Of a stretch of 64,000 bases of DNA, positions 24,933-34,226 are shown piece by piece. How positions within the stretch are numbered: the first letter of the stretch is position 1; each line of letters begins with the position of its first letter. Position numbers and translations under genes: made by a program. Under the pieces are notes generated by a model. The model saw only the letters and a list, made by a program, of their open reading frames with translations, was not told where the DNA came from and did not search any database. Source of the stretch: a virus; the IMG/VR virus record IMGVR_UViG_3300043434_000833, positions 1-64,000 of that record; one strand, given 5' to 3'.

Positions 24933-25600
24933 TATCTTTTTGTTATTATTATGATTCCGTTAAGGAAATTTATTGATTCAATATCAGTTCTACAATCCGG
25001 TTGTACTCTATTTGAAAAAGGTATTAATTTATCTTCTCGTCTGTCCCATACTGCAGGTTGATCTTCCACATTCTCAAGACCTCTAAAGTTCACATCGTCA
25101 GTCAATTTCTTAAAGTATTCCATCATAGTATTAGGTTTATTCAAACCACCACCATATGAATGAAAGTATGATGTGTGAACATCCTCAATTACATATACTC
25201 CACCCGATTTAACTGAACCGAATAAATGTTCGAATGAATAAATTACGTGTTCATTCATATGTGAACCATCGTCCAAAATCATATCGAACGGCCCATACTG
25301 TTGCCATATTCTTGATAAAAAATTACCATCATACTGTGAACCAATTTCAACCATTATTCTCGGTTCTTCGAAACTTTTACAATCAGGATTAATATCAATA
25401 CCTAATATGTTTGAACGATAAAAGTAATCTTTCCAAGTTAATAGAGATTTACCATCTAAAATTCCAATCTCCATTATGTTTATTTCTTCGTGTCTTTTAA
25501 ATGGTAAGTATTTCTCATACTTAACACAATAATTGTGTTTTTCTGACGACTTATCCGTACCATAATCAATTGCTAATCTGTCTAATGTGCTCATTTCCAA
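24932..25600 (-). CDS. class I SAM methyltransferase, macrolide/sugar O-methyltransferase-like
   Basis: Starts with the TDKSSEKHNYCVKYEKYL signature (about 15-32) typical of a group of sugar O-methyltransferases, followed by INIMEIGILDGKSLLTWKDY (motif I), ILGIDINPDCKSF (motif II) and FDMILDDGSHMNEHVIYSFE with the DDGSH metal/catalytic site. GGVYVIEDVHTSY ends the catalytic core. The end overlaps the following GT gene by one base and its start overlaps the preceding fusion gene by 10 bp. Acceptor unknown; a glycan hydroxyl is likely from context. Confidence 0.85.
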   Translation of the reverse strand: MEMSTLDRLAIDYGTDKSSEKHNYCVKYEKYLPFKRHEEINIMEIGILDGKSLLTWKDYFYRSNILGIDINPDCKSFEEPRIMVEIGSQYDGNFLSRIWQQYGPFDMILDDGSHMNEHVIYSFEHLFGSVKSGGVYVIEDVHTSYFHSYGGGLNKPNTMMEYFKKLTDDVNFRGLENVEDQPAVWDRREDKLIPFSNRVQPDCRTDIESINFLNGIIIITKR

Positions 25601-28326
25601 AAATATATCATTTGTAAAGAATTATTCGAACCCATAAACAATAGGTAAGAATTAAATCCAAGTTTATTAAGTCTTTGTATTAAATTATTTCTCAAGTCCT
25701 CGTCACGATTGAAGTGACTATGATGGTACTCCATTGCAATGGTTTTTACCTTACCTAAATTCTCATCACTAATACCAGCAAAGGCGGCGTGTTCTGCACC
25801 CTCAATATCCACCTTTAAAAAATCTATTTTATCAACTAAACCACTGTCAAAAAGGTAGTTCAACGTGTACGTTCTGACACTGTAACCTTCTTTATCTTGA
25901 TAACCAAATACATTCGACCCACCTAAGTGGTCACTTTCATATAAATTCAATTCCCCGATTTCGTGACTAACAGCCGCATTGAAAATTACTGATTTGGGAT
26001 TTGCGTTTAACGATAATAATTTAAAGTATCTTCTATCAGGCTCAAATGAAATAACTTTACTCGCCCCTTGGCTATATGCCCATCTATTGAAGATACCCAT
26101 ATTACCACCTAAATCCACCACCACGTCACCTTCGTGAATTTGTTTGACATTCCTGTCTTTGTAGTAATCATATAGGTTAAAAATTTCGTGGTAGATTGCT
26201 CGGGCCCATCCATATTTCTCCGCAATTTCAATAGTCCCACCTTCAATATTTTTAATATCCCCTAAATTTTCTAATTTATATGTATTAACATCCAACGATG
26301 TATAAAACTTCTCGGATTTATAAAAACTATCATCTCGTTTCATCTTAATAAAATCCACCATAAAGTCGGACATCTGTGCATTCTTGTTACCGTGAAAATA
26401 AAGAATTTGGTTCTTATCTTTTGGTATCACTTGGTACCCAAAAATTCTATTAAAATTCTGTGGACCTTCTTCGTTCCAAAACTTTAAAAAATGATGTTGT
26501 GTTTCATTGGTCATTCCATCATCACCATCATACGATGATGTGTCAAAGTTTGATAATGGTAAATGTTTTTTAAAATTATATTTCCATCTCATTACGTTAT
26601 CAATTCCCTCGTCGTTCCATAGATATAGACGTTTATAGTCGTTAGGATTAGTTTCCATTATGGTAACATAATGACTAACAATTTCCTCAAACCACCATTT
26701 ACATTCTTTATTGAACACGTACATACAAACGTGCATATATGGTTGTGATTTTCTTACTCCCCATTCATTTGCAACTTGTTCATTGAATAGTTGTGATTTG
26801 TTACCATTATTGTACCAACCAAAGAATTCTTCTTGTACGTGAATGTCGGATATCGGATAATTTTCAATTTCAGAAAAATACTTTTTAATTTCGTCAACGT
26901 TGTAATTAACGACAACATCACCATCTAACCAAACATAATTATCAAAACCTTCATTCAATGATTCAATACAAGCCCATTGTTTCCAATACCATTTATCGTG
27001 TTCCGAAATTTTAGGCGTGGTTATTGTTCGTTTAATGACGTTTGGATAATCAAAAGGTACTTCACAATCAACACCATAAACAATAATTTTTCTCTTAGAG
27101 AATTCCATTAACGATTGTACTAACTTCTCAATAACCGGCATATAACCAATATTACCAGTTGTTATAAATGCGAAATCATTAAATCTATTTTCCAATAAAT
27201 CTGACGCACCTTTAGCGATAGTGTCCCAATTAAAATCTTTGTGTATTCTCTTTGAATCCTCACGTGATGTAATCCACATTGCCGTATCATAATCATAAGC
27301 TTGACGCATTTTCCATCTCAAGTCGTCCCAATCAGGTTCACAATAATCACCCGGAAAATCTTTATGTTCGTGATTGGCGGGTGTTAAACCTTTAACTGAG
27401 ACAGGTACACCTTTATCTAAAGTGAATTGTAGTTGACCCCCCCAATCCGAATATAGTGATGGTGTTCCACAAGCCATCGCCTCAATCAACGGTAAATTCC
27501 AACCCTCACTTCTTGCACAAGAAATGAATGCGTGTGCAGTCTGTAAATAATTTACATATTCCTCTTGTGATGGGAACTTAACAAACTTAATATTCTTAGT
27601 GTCAATACCGTAGTGTTCAATTCTTTCCTCCGTAGTTTTTAACCCATCAGAAGGATAAGGATTCTCAACTGATGCGATTAATTCAATATCATCTTGGTCT
27701 TTAAATTCTTCCGCAAATGCTTGTAATATTTCGGTTGTCCCCTTTCTCCATTCCCATCTACCAAACATTACAAACCGTGTTTTATCTCTCTTAGGGTATT
27801 TTTTAATTGGTTTGTATAAATCAACATCAACCCCCTCTGGCACAATTGAAATTTTTTCCTTTGGGTATCCTTGTTCAACTAAACAATCAAATTGCCATTG
27901 TGATGGAACCCATACCTCATCAAAGTAAAATAGACGTCTAAAGAATTGTTCTGGGTATCTTGTAGATTCCCATACATTATAAGCGATTTTATACCCGTCG
28001 TAATTTTGATAGAAGTAATGATTATTGGTTTCAGCTAATATAATATGAACATCAGGTTTAAAATCCCCTTTGTAATCGTACATTGGATAATCCGACCTAC
28101 TATTATCATTATTAAAAAGAGTTTGAAGGATTAACATATCTTTCATCTCATCGGTGATATAAGACTCATCATCGTGAGGTGTGTTATTCATACCTTTCCA
28201 ACCCTTACCGATTGTTGAATTTCTTACCTTAACTGTGTGGTATTTGTTAAGTGCACAAAAAAAAGACTTTGCGTGATTGGCATATCCCGTTGTGCCAATA
28301 AATGAAGTGTGAGCTAATATATTCAT
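25591..28326 (-). CDS. three-domain fusion: GT4 glycosyltransferase, GT-A domain, FkbM methyltransferase
   Basis: 911 residues with three separate enzyme modules. (1) Residues 1-380: GT-B transferase with IVPEGVDVDLYKP (161-173) and EX7E motif SEGWNLPLIEAM (273-284). (2) About 385-680: GT-A-like part with WLDGDVVVNYN (DGD 468-470) and a WNDEGIDNVMRWKY element. (3) About 690-911: FkbM-type methyltransferase with DLGGNMGIFN (738-747), FEPDRRYFKL (761-770) and FLKVDIEGAEHAAF (836-849). A single protein could add a sugar, a second sugar and a methyl group. Downstream neighbours are a methyltransferase, an O-heptosyltransferase-like protein and the fibre gene. No sign of frameshift; modules are contiguous. 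Confidence 0.88.
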   Translation of the reverse strand: MNILAHTSFIGTTGYANHAKSFFCALNKYHTVKVRNSTIGKGWKGMNNTPHDDESYITDEMKDMLILQTLFNNDNSRSDYPMYDYKGDFKPDVHIILAETNNHYFYQNYDGYKIAYNVWESTRYPEQFFRRLFYFDEVWVPSQWQFDCLVEQGYPKEKISIVPEGVDVDLYKPIKKYPKRDKTRFVMFGRWEWRKGTTEILQAFAEEFKDQDDIELIASVENPYPSDGLKTTEERIEHYGIDTKNIKFVKFPSQEEYVNYLQTAHAFISCARSEGWNLPLIEAMACGTPSLYSDWGGQLQFTLDKGVPVSVKGLTPANHEHKDFPGDYCEPDWDDLRWKMRQAYDYDTAMWITSREDSKRIHKDFNWDTIAKGASDLLENRFNDFAFITTGNIGYMPVIEKLVQSLMEFSKRKIIVYGVDCEVPFDYPNVIKRTITTPKISEHDKWYWKQWACIESLNEGFDNYVWLDGDVVVNYNVDEIKKYFSEIENYPISDIHVQEEFFGWYNNGNKSQLFNEQVANEWGVRKSQPYMHVCMYVFNKECKWWFEEIVSHYVTIMETNPNDYKRLYLWNDEGIDNVMRWKYNFKKHLPLSNFDTSSYDGDDGMTNETQHHFLKFWNEEGPQNFNRIFGYQVIPKDKNQILYFHGNKNAQMSDFMVDFIKMKRDDSFYKSEKFYTSLDVNTYKLENLGDIKNIEGGTIEIAEKYGWARAIYHEIFNLYDYYKDRNVKQIHEGDVVVDLGGNMGIFNRWAYSQGASKVISFEPDRRYFKLLSLNANPKSVIFNAAVSHEIGELNLYESDHLGGSNVFGYQDKEGYSVRTYTLNYLFDSGLVDKIDFLKVDIEGAEHAAFAGISDENLGKVKTIAMEYHHSHFNRDEDLRNNLIQRLNKLGFNSYLLFMGSNNSLQMIYFWK

Positions 28327-28358
28327 ATACCATAATATATCAAAAAATATTTAAAAAA

Positions 28359-29075
28359 TCAACATATTCGTGACATATACCTCTTTAAATTTGGGTGAAT
28401 TTTGGTTAAGTTTATTTGCTTCTCATATGGTAACATTGAAATTTTAAAATCGTTTTCAGGTTTGAATGTTGGTTTATAATCCATTATTTCGAAAGGGAAC
28501 TCAATAATAAAATCGTAAATCAAATTCCAATACTTTTTATCGGGTAACTTGTTTGAGTGTCCTTTAATTTGGACTATCGTATGTTTAACTAAATCAAAAA
28601 CAATAATAATATGGCTGATGTTATTTAAATCCGTAGATTCCCTCAATTCAAATGTTGTGTTACCGTACCTTACTCGTCCACAATCTTTCATTCTAATCAT
28701 AGACTCAATACAGAATAACTTCCCAATATCGACCCAATAATAACCGATACCGTTATTTCGATAATCACATACAATTTTATTTTTATCGGTAAAATTATAT
28801 GTATTATATTTTTCTTTATAGTCATTGTACCATCTTTCCCAAATTGGTATGATATTATTTAAAGGAATGTTATTTATATCACCATATGTAATATCATCAT
28901 TAGAGTCGATGTAATTACATAATGCAAAAATGACATTATTTAATTCTACTTTAGAAAAGTTATTTAAATCATTGATATCCGTTTTTAATTTATTCAATAC
29001 TATTAATCCGATTTCTTCCCCCAACATTTTAATAATATCGCCTTTTCGTTTTAATAAATTTTTTAACGTTATCAT
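28359..29075 (-). CDS. hypothetical protein, 238 aa
   Basis: No recognised family. Lys/Asn/Ile-rich, with a beta-strand-like segment YYWVDIGKLFCIESMIRM near residues 114-131 and ending KRYMSRIC. Its start lies in an ATGA overlap with the SGNH gene upstream (AATAATATGA). Being last in this run before the fusion gene, it may be a transport or assembly factor for the same glycan, but nothing in the sequence says so. Confidence 0.65.
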   Translation of the reverse strand: MITLKNLLKRKGDIIKMLGEEIGLIVLNKLKTDINDLNNFSKVELNNVIFALCNYIDSNDDITYGDINNIPLNNIIPIWERWYNDYKEKYNTYNFTDKNKIVCDYRNNGIGYYWVDIGKLFCIESMIRMKDCGRVRYGNTTFELRESTDLNNISHIIIVFDLVKHTIVQIKGHSNKLPDKKYWNLIYDFIIEFPFEIMDYKPTFKPENDFKISMLPYEKQINLTKIHPNLKRYMSRIC

Positions 29076-29731
29076 ATTATTTTTTTAGATTGTGATAATG
29101 AGTACAAATAATGTGCAAAATTGAAGTGTCCATTAAATGAGAAATGTGTATCATTTATTGTCCCTTGTGTATGGTCTTTTATTGTTTGAAAAGACCTATA
29201 TATATTATCATCATCTTCTAAAGACCACATAAAGAAAAATTTAATTTTTTTATCTTTTTTAAATCTGTCTCTTATGTAATTAAAACGTTTTTTATGTCTA
29301 TCTTTATAAAATTGGTGATTAGAGAAATGGTATTGGAAATTAACAATTGATTCAATAATCTCATTATTTTCTTTTTCGGCATCACTACTTAATATCTTAT
29401 CCGCACGTTCATACATCGATAATACGTTATGAACATTGTCACCTATTGGTACGTCGATTCTCCCAAAAAGTGTCATATTAATGATTACAATATCATTTTT
29501 ATCAATATCATCATAGTTGTCTAAGATACTATCAAAAATGTAATCATTTGATGCACCGTTTTTACCTAAATTTTTTACACTATAATTTAACAACTTACTT
29601 AAATGATTTGGCCATATATCGTCACCTTCCTTTTTGAATTTTTGATAATCTTCACGTGTATTCGAAGGGCAATTATTATTACAACCGTGACCAAAAGTCA
29701 TTGAATCCCCAAATGTCCAAAGTGTGTTCAT
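29072..29731 (-). CDS. SGNH hydrolase-like protein (GDS variant A)
   Basis: SGNH/GDSL-fold proteins are esterases, acyltransferase partners or O-acetyl modifying enzymes. Seen: block I FGDSMTFGHG (residues 7-16, Ser10 nucleophile), Gly/Asn regions KNLGKNGASNDY and a block V-type DTHFSFNGH (Asp-x-His) near the C-terminus. One of seven paralogues in the window. Its start shares one base with the upstream sulfotransferase stop (ATTTAATG). Acetyl-ester chemistry on the glycan is the most likely role. Confidence 0.75.
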   Translation of the reverse strand: MNTLWTFGDSMTFGHGCNNNCPSNTREDYQKFKKEGDDIWPNHLSKLLNYSVKNLGKNGASNDYIFDSILDNYDDIDKNDIVIINMTLFGRIDVPIGDNVHNVLSMYERADKILSSDAEKENNEIIESIVNFQYHFSNHQFYKDRHKKRFNYIRDRFKKDKKIKFFFMWSLEDDDNIYRSFQTIKDHTQGTINDTHFSFNGHFNFAHYLYSLSQSKKII

Positions 29732-30279
29732 TAAATAATGGTTTTTATTTTCTTTTCATTAAACTCCTTATTGTTAGTATGAATGTACATATCAAAAAGT
29801 GTTTGTTTTAAATCAATATTCAAATAATGACAAATTTCGATTAATTCTTCGCTAGGTGTGTCAGTGTATATATCCTCATAAAAAAAGATTTTTTTATCTT
29901 TAGTTATTTCATCAAAAACACTATTCCAAGATTCTATATTTTTTTTTGCCACGACATCACTAACTTCTTTAGTTAAATCTGGTTGTTGAAAATCAGACAT
30001 AGATTTTATCGTTTCGTTAATGTTTCTTCGTTTAATATATATTACCTTATCAAAATAACCGATAATTCTTTTTGAATGCTCAAACATAGTTTCACCATTT
30101 TTAAATAATAAATTATCAGTCAATACCGTTTTCACAACACATTTATCACCCCAAATGAAATCGATAGTTTTTTTAAATGGTTCATACGATGAATGGTAAT
30201 TAGATGAGACCGATAAACGTATAAAATTAAATAAACTACTGGTTCCCGATCTCGGCATACCAAATATCAATATCTTCAT
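29731..30279 (-). CDS. sulfotransferase-like protein, 182 aa
   Basis: PAPS-dependent sulfotransferases transfer a sulfuryl group to hydroxyls of glycans. Seen: the 5'-phosphosulfate-binding loop FGMPRSGTSSLFNF (residues 6-19), a YEPFKKTIDF region and the 3'-phosphate-type helix YIKRRNINETIKSMSDFQ around 96-113. 182 residues is a compact single domain. It is followed by overlap-coupled genes (ATTTAATG) including a GT-like and a SEKTFKP-family protein. Two other sulfotransferase-like genes lie at 32225 and 33341, with PAPS-synthesis candidates at 37562 and 37952. Confidence 0.75.
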   Translation of the reverse strand: MKILIFGMPRSGTSSLFNFIRLSVSSNYHSSYEPFKKTIDFIWGDKCVVKTVLTDNLLFKNGETMFEHSKRIIGYFDKVIYIKRRNINETIKSMSDFQQPDLTKEVSDVVAKKNIESWNSVFDEITKDKKIFFYEDIYTDTPSEELIEICHYLNIDLKQTLFDMYIHTNNKEFNEKKIKTII

Positions 30280-30977
30280 TAAATTAATGTTTTTTTAATT
30301 AAAAATCGACCAGTTATTGTTTTTTCTGCCATATGACAAAGTCCATTTTCATTTAAATCATCGTATGATGGATTTTCATTAAATAAATAATTCACCTCAT
30401 TAAAGTATGTGTTAACATACTGTTGGTTTAATGTGATTGGGGGTACGTCATTATATCTTTTTGTGAAAAAATCATAATTATCATCAATAACGTTTATAAC
30501 ATCAAGATAAGCACAATTTATTTTAGTAAATTGTTCGGTGGCTATTATTGATGTGTTGTTTAATTCATTTATTTGAGTGTCGTCATTAAGATACTTTTTA
30601 AAAATTTCCGTAAAAGTCTCAACTTGGTTTTCATCAATTTTACGTTTATAACATACATTTAATTGTTCCGATTTTATAAGTTTAATTAATTTATCAAAAT
30701 CTTCTATAATTAAATCATTATCTAAATGTATGAAAGGTTTATTTATTAATGATAACACTTTTAATTTTGGATAAGACCATAATGTATTAATTTTAAATCG
30801 ATTATCGATGTCAAACGGTTCCCATTTATAATCTAATTTGGTATTTAAAAAATAATTTTTGTCAGAATAAATTGTCGGTATTACTCCGGTTTTATTTAAA
30901 TTAAAAATTGTATATTTTAAATAAATTTCGGTTATTTCTTTTAATCTAACAGGTAAATAGGTGAATATTACATCCAT
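30279..30977 (-). CDS. putative GT-A-like transferase (DUF6734-like), 232 aa
   Basis: The pattern FIHLDNDLIIEDFD (residues 82-95) has the DxD arrangement of GT-A transferases within a strand-helix pair, and NKPFIHLDNDL is like DUF6734 proteins I recall from Bacteroidetes, but the overall fold was not confirmed. The remainder is Tyr/Asn-rich. Overlaps both neighbours by 1 bp in TAATG junctions. Function in the same glycan pathway is inferred from position only. Confidence 0.5.
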   Translation of the reverse strand: MDVIFTYLPVRLKEITEIYLKYTIFNLNKTGVIPTIYSDKNYFLNTKLDYKWEPFDIDNRFKINTLWSYPKLKVLSLINKPFIHLDNDLIIEDFDKLIKLIKSEQLNVCYKRKIDENQVETFTEIFKKYLNDDTQINELNNTSIIATEQFTKINCAYLDVINVIDDNYDFFTKRYNDVPPITLNQQYVNTYFNEVNYLFNENPSYDDLNENGLCHMAEKTITGRFLIKKTLI

Positions 30978-32224
30978 TATATGAGTGGTTGTTTTTCTGT
31001 TATTTCTTTTTTAAATCCCTTAATAACTATATCTAATAATGAATTATCATTCTCAATCATTTTAATTAATTTTAAATGTGCCAAATCTGACCAATTCTTA
31101 CATAATTTGAAATTATTTTCAAAATCTTTCATAAATGTTTGTACAAAATTAGCAAACAATTTACCATTTGTTTTACATTTTAATGATTCACCGTAAAATG
31201 GATGTGGAGGTAAATCTAACATTTTTTGTAAGATTTGTAGTGGATACTCGTGTGTTGAGATAAATGGTATACCTGATAATATTAAAATAAATGTTTTTTC
31301 CGAAAGGTACTGTGAAGTAAACTGATATCTACTCCAAGACCAACTTTCACAAAGAATTTGCATCTTTGCCTTTGGTAATACTCTGAAAAACATATCCATA
31401 TAACCTTTATGGTTATCTATATATGTTAAATCAGAAAAATCATTATTACCAACAACTGAATTTGTATTTATATGGTTTAACAAATTCGTATTTTCTAAAT
31501 AATCTGGGTTCTTTAATGAATCACTTCTTTGTATTAAAATTTTATTATTCTTAATTTTATCTAATTCGATAGCAATTTCTACCCTATTTTTTTTATGATT
31601 CTTAAAACTATACATTAAATCATAATCAAAATTTAGTTTATCGTAAATTTGTTTAAATTCATAAAACCATCTGATTCCAATAATTTCATTCCATTGAAAC
31701 ACCGTATTAGTTAATGAATAGTATAAATTAGAGTGCTTTGTTTCGATGTAATCATTTAAAAATATGTTGTCGGTCACAACATAATGATTACCTAAATCAT
31801 TTAATAAGTTTTCAATTTCCAACCACTTATCATTTTGATTGAAGGTATCGTTAGTTTGTAAAATCTTTTCCGTTCTAAAATACGTTATTATCCATTTTTG
31901 ATTTACAGGAACGTATTTTAATAAATTATTATAAATGGTTAAGATTTGTTGAGTTTCTCTTTCCATATAATGATTATCTCTTTCTATGTGTCCAATTTTA
32001 GGGTCTTCTTGACCATAAAAAAGTGCCGTAAAATAATCTAATAAATGAAAACCGTCATTCTCAAAACTGATTTCTTGTTTAAAAATAAATTCTATATTTG
32101 TGTTTTTGTATTTACAAAATACACTACCTACTTTATCGGTGATAAAAAATCGTCTCTCAGTTGTGTTATGAGCAATTTTATAAAAAATAGATTTATTATA
32201 GTAATGATGGATATAAAATTTCAC
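30977..32224 (-). CDS. SEKTFKP-family protein (divergent member), GTG start, 415 aa
   Basis: Divergent relative of a family repeated six times in this window. Seen: the shared pattern SQYLSEKTFILILSGIPFIS (about residues 307-326), matching the 'SEK(T/S)FKP....P(F/L)I' signature, followed by a hydrophobic strand and helical tail. The family tail 'DESYDxxxxxxxR' is degenerate here. The pattern recalls the acceptor/donor-binding region of GT10-type fucosyltransferases (TEKL...VPIVLG), so a GT-B role is possible. GTG start directly abuts the preceding stop (ATAATATAG then GTG). Confidence 0.6.
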   Translation of the reverse strand: MKFYIHHYYNKSIFYKIAHNTTERRFFITDKVGSVFCKYKNTNIEFIFKQEISFENDGFHLLDYFTALFYGQEDPKIGHIERDNHYMERETQQILTIYNNLLKYVPVNQKWIITYFRTEKILQTNDTFNQNDKWLEIENLLNDLGNHYVVTDNIFLNDYIETKHSNLYYSLTNTVFQWNEIIGIRWFYEFKQIYDKLNFDYDLMYSFKNHKKNRVEIAIELDKIKNNKILIQRSDSLKNPDYLENTNLLNHINTNSVVGNNDFSDLTYIDNHKGYMDMFFRVLPKAKMQILCESWSWSRYQFTSQYLSEKTFILILSGIPFISTHEYPLQILQKMLDLPPHPFYGESLKCKTNGKLFANFVQTFMKDFENNFKLCKNWSDLAHLKLIKMIENDNSLLDIVIKGFKKEITEKQPLI

Positions 32225-32743
32225 CTATATTATTTTTTTAACATATTTGTTTCTGTCACCCTTTCTCAAACGACTTTCATCATTTGGATTGTATAAATCT
32301 TCATAATATGTTATAGGAATATCTAATTCATTTGATAAAGTGTTCAATATCTCATTCCATTTAATTATGTTATTATTACATAACTCATCAATCGGTGTTG
32401 GTTCCCATAAATAAGGGTCATTCGATGTAAATCCGTTTTTTCGATTGTACACCGAGTATGCGTGACTTTCAGCACAAGCTTTTAAATCTTTTCTACTTAA
32501 TAATATAATTTCATCAAATAATTTTGAAAATTTAATTACCCAATCAATGTAGTTATCGCAATTTTCAGGTTTTTGTACATCAACAATTGTTTTTAAAACA
32601 ATGTTATCCATATTATCCTTATATGTAACTCGATTGGTTCCATCGAAAGGTTCAAATAAGGGTCTTAAATTTTTGGAATTTGCAATTGAATGTAATAAAG
32701 ATGTTGATCCAGTTCTTGGTAACGAAATGATTAATATTCTCAT
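32225..32743 (-). CDS. sulfotransferase-like protein, 172 aa
   Basis: PAPS-dependent sulfotransferase fold. Seen: LIISLPRTGSTSLLHSIA (residues 4-21) with the phosphosulfate loop, LFEPFDGTNR, and SRKDLKACAESHAY for the 3'-phosphate region. Its similarity to the 182-aa sulfotransferase at 29731 suggests a paralogue, but the two have diverged. The start overlaps the oxygenase gene upstream by 4 bp (ATGA). Substrate unknown. Confidence 0.75.
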   Translation of the reverse strand: MRILIISLPRTGSTSLLHSIANSKNLRPLFEPFDGTNRVTYKDNMDNIVLKTIVDVQKPENCDNYIDWVIKFSKLFDEIILLSRKDLKACAESHAYSVYNRKNGFTSNDPYLWEPTPIDELCNNNIIKWNEILNTLSNELDIPITYYEDLYNPNDESRLRKGDRNKYVKKII

Positions 32744-33309
32744 AGTAAAGTATTGTTAACTTTTAGTTTCGGATAATTAAAATCAGTCTCCGTCATCCAA
32801 ATATTTAAAGCAAATCTATTTCCCTTGGTCACCGGTAACACTCCGTGATAAGTTTGTGAACCATTAAATGATATTAAATCACCCAATTTAAGGTTAAATG
32901 TTTCTATACTATCTAACGTTTCAAAATGAAATGATGGGTTTTTATCTTTACATAAAGCAAATTGACCTCCTTCATAACCATCCGATAAAACAATAACAGT
33001 TGTTAGTTCACTTGTTTTATCTTTATGTAAACTAAGATAGCGACCATTGTAGTAAGACGTTAAACTAATATTAAAATTTTTTAATTTAAAATCTCCGTAA
33101 TTGAACCATAATTTAAATTCATTACTTGTATATTTCTCAGTTAATCTGTTAATTATTTCTTGTTTAAAGGAGTCATCATAAATGCGTCTACAATCCCAAG
33201 ATTCTGATGGGTTATATGAAAAGGGTTCTCCGTATTCTAAACAAAAATCAATAATTGATTTAGACTCATTTTTGTCACAAAACCCACTATTAATCGAATA
33301 CTCAATCAT
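32740..33309 (-). CDS. 2-oxoglutarate/Fe(II) oxygenase, prolyl-4-hydroxylase-like
   Basis: Non-haem iron dioxygenase; hydroxylates or oxidises a substrate using 2-oxoglutarate. Seen: the iron-binding His95 and Asp97 in YLSLHKDKTSELTTVIVLS, the distal His155 in GSQTYHGVLPV and Arg165 in KGNRFALNIW, which binds 2-oxoglutarate. The double-stranded beta-helix region fits residues 80-172. It is small (189 aa), as in bacterial P4H/Tpa1-like proteins. A protein or sugar substrate is possible; the adjacent sulfotransferases make a hydroxylated glycan or peptide plausible. Confidence 0.85.
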   Translation of the reverse strand: MIEYSINSGFCDKNESKSIIDFCLEYGEPFSYNPSESWDCRRIYDDSFKQEIINRLTEKYTSNEFKLWFNYGDFKLKNFNISLTSYYNGRYLSLHKDKTSELTTVIVLSDGYEGGQFALCKDKNPSFHFETLDSIETFNLKLGDLISFNGSQTYHGVLPVTKGNRFALNIWMTETDFNYPKLKVNNTLL

Positions 33310-33340
33310 AAAAATTTAATTTTAATACTGTTGTAACTAA

Positions 33341-34075
33341 CTATATGATTGACTTAGTTCTTTTGACCGAACCATCAATATACTTATCAACGAATTCAAC
33401 TAATTCAGGTGTTCGTGTTACGGCACAATAATCTAATTTAGTTTTATTTTTGTACATTAACTTAAATTCAATATTTAATTTTTTTGACATATATTCTTCA
33501 AGTTCTGTTAATTTATCAAAACTAAATTGTTTGACATTCACTTTGTCATTTGTTATCCATTGATATTGTGAAACAAAACTAAAAATATGTAATTCATACT
33601 GCTCGATGAATTCTTCGTCTATTGGGTGTTCTTTTGATATCTCTAATTTATCAAGTAATTTAATAAGTAATGACCTTCTTGTTTTTCGTGAATTGTAAGC
33701 CATACTAAATTCCTGATAATTATCTTTTATAAAACTTATCACAAAATCATTTCCGATATTTTTTATTTTTTTACTTAACTCATCACTAATTGAATGAGTT
33801 AATAACTCAATAAAATATTTCCAAGCCGATATGAACCTATCAGTAGAATCCCTAATGATACTTATATATTCAAAATTTGTACCAAATCTATCTACAATTT
33901 GATTTATAGTTGAATGGAGGTGCTTTTGTGGATTTTTACTACCTAACTTTATAGAATTTTCCCAAATTTTACTTGGGTATTTTAAATCTAAACCATAATT
34001 AATACAAGTATCCTCAACTGACCAAGAGGCGTTTTTTGGTATTGGTATGAATACCACTTTATCATTAATAATCAT
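33341..34075 (-). CDS. Sulfotransfer_2-like sulfotransferase, 244 aa
   Basis: Distinct branch of the sulfotransferase superfamily related to carbohydrate sulfotransferases (HexA/uronyl-2-O- and C4ST-like Sulfotransfer_2). Seen: the phosphosulfate loop VVFIPIPKNASWSVEDTC (residues 7-24) and the 3'-phosphate motif YISIIRDSTDRFISAWKYF (70-88) with Arg75 and Ser83. This is the typical PKxxxxS ... RDPxxRxxSxY arrangement. It is separated from the Hint-like gene by a 38-aa gene. Likely acts on a hydroxyl of a glycan. Confidence 0.8.
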   Translation of the reverse strand: MIINDKVVFIPIPKNASWSVEDTCINYGLDLKYPSKIWENSIKLGSKNPQKHLHSTINQIVDRFGTNFEYISIIRDSTDRFISAWKYFIELLTHSISDELSKKIKNIGNDFVISFIKDNYQEFSMAYNSRKTRRSLLIKLLDKLEISKEHPIDEEFIEQYELHIFSFVSQYQWITNDKVNVKQFSFDKLTELEEYMSKKLNIEFKLMYKNKTKLDYCAVTRTPELVEFVDKYIDGSVKRTKSII

Positions 34076-34085
34076 TTATTTTTTT

Positions 34086-34202
34086 TTATTGTGTCACATC
34101 CGCATAAATAAGTGTTGCCACTTCTTGCATTATGCTGGCAACATTAGTATTAGTTGTTGAATCGGTTAATACGATTTCACTTAAAATTATTTTCGGTTTC
34201 AT
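34086..34202 (-). CDS. small protein, 38 aa, after the Hint-like gene
   Basis: MKPKIILSEIVLTDSTTNTN then VASIMQEVATLIYADVTQ. Found by reading the gap between 34076 and 34226. It is 24 bp downstream of the Hint-like protein gene in transcription order and begins in the ATATAATATG context. No cysteine or membrane segment; a peptide partner or accessory factor of the Hint-like protein is conceivable but unsupported. Confidence 0.55.
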   Translation of the reverse strand: MKPKIILSEIVLTDSTTNTNVASIMQEVATLIYADVTQ

Positions 34203-34226
34203 ATTATATTATGTTATATTTAAAAT

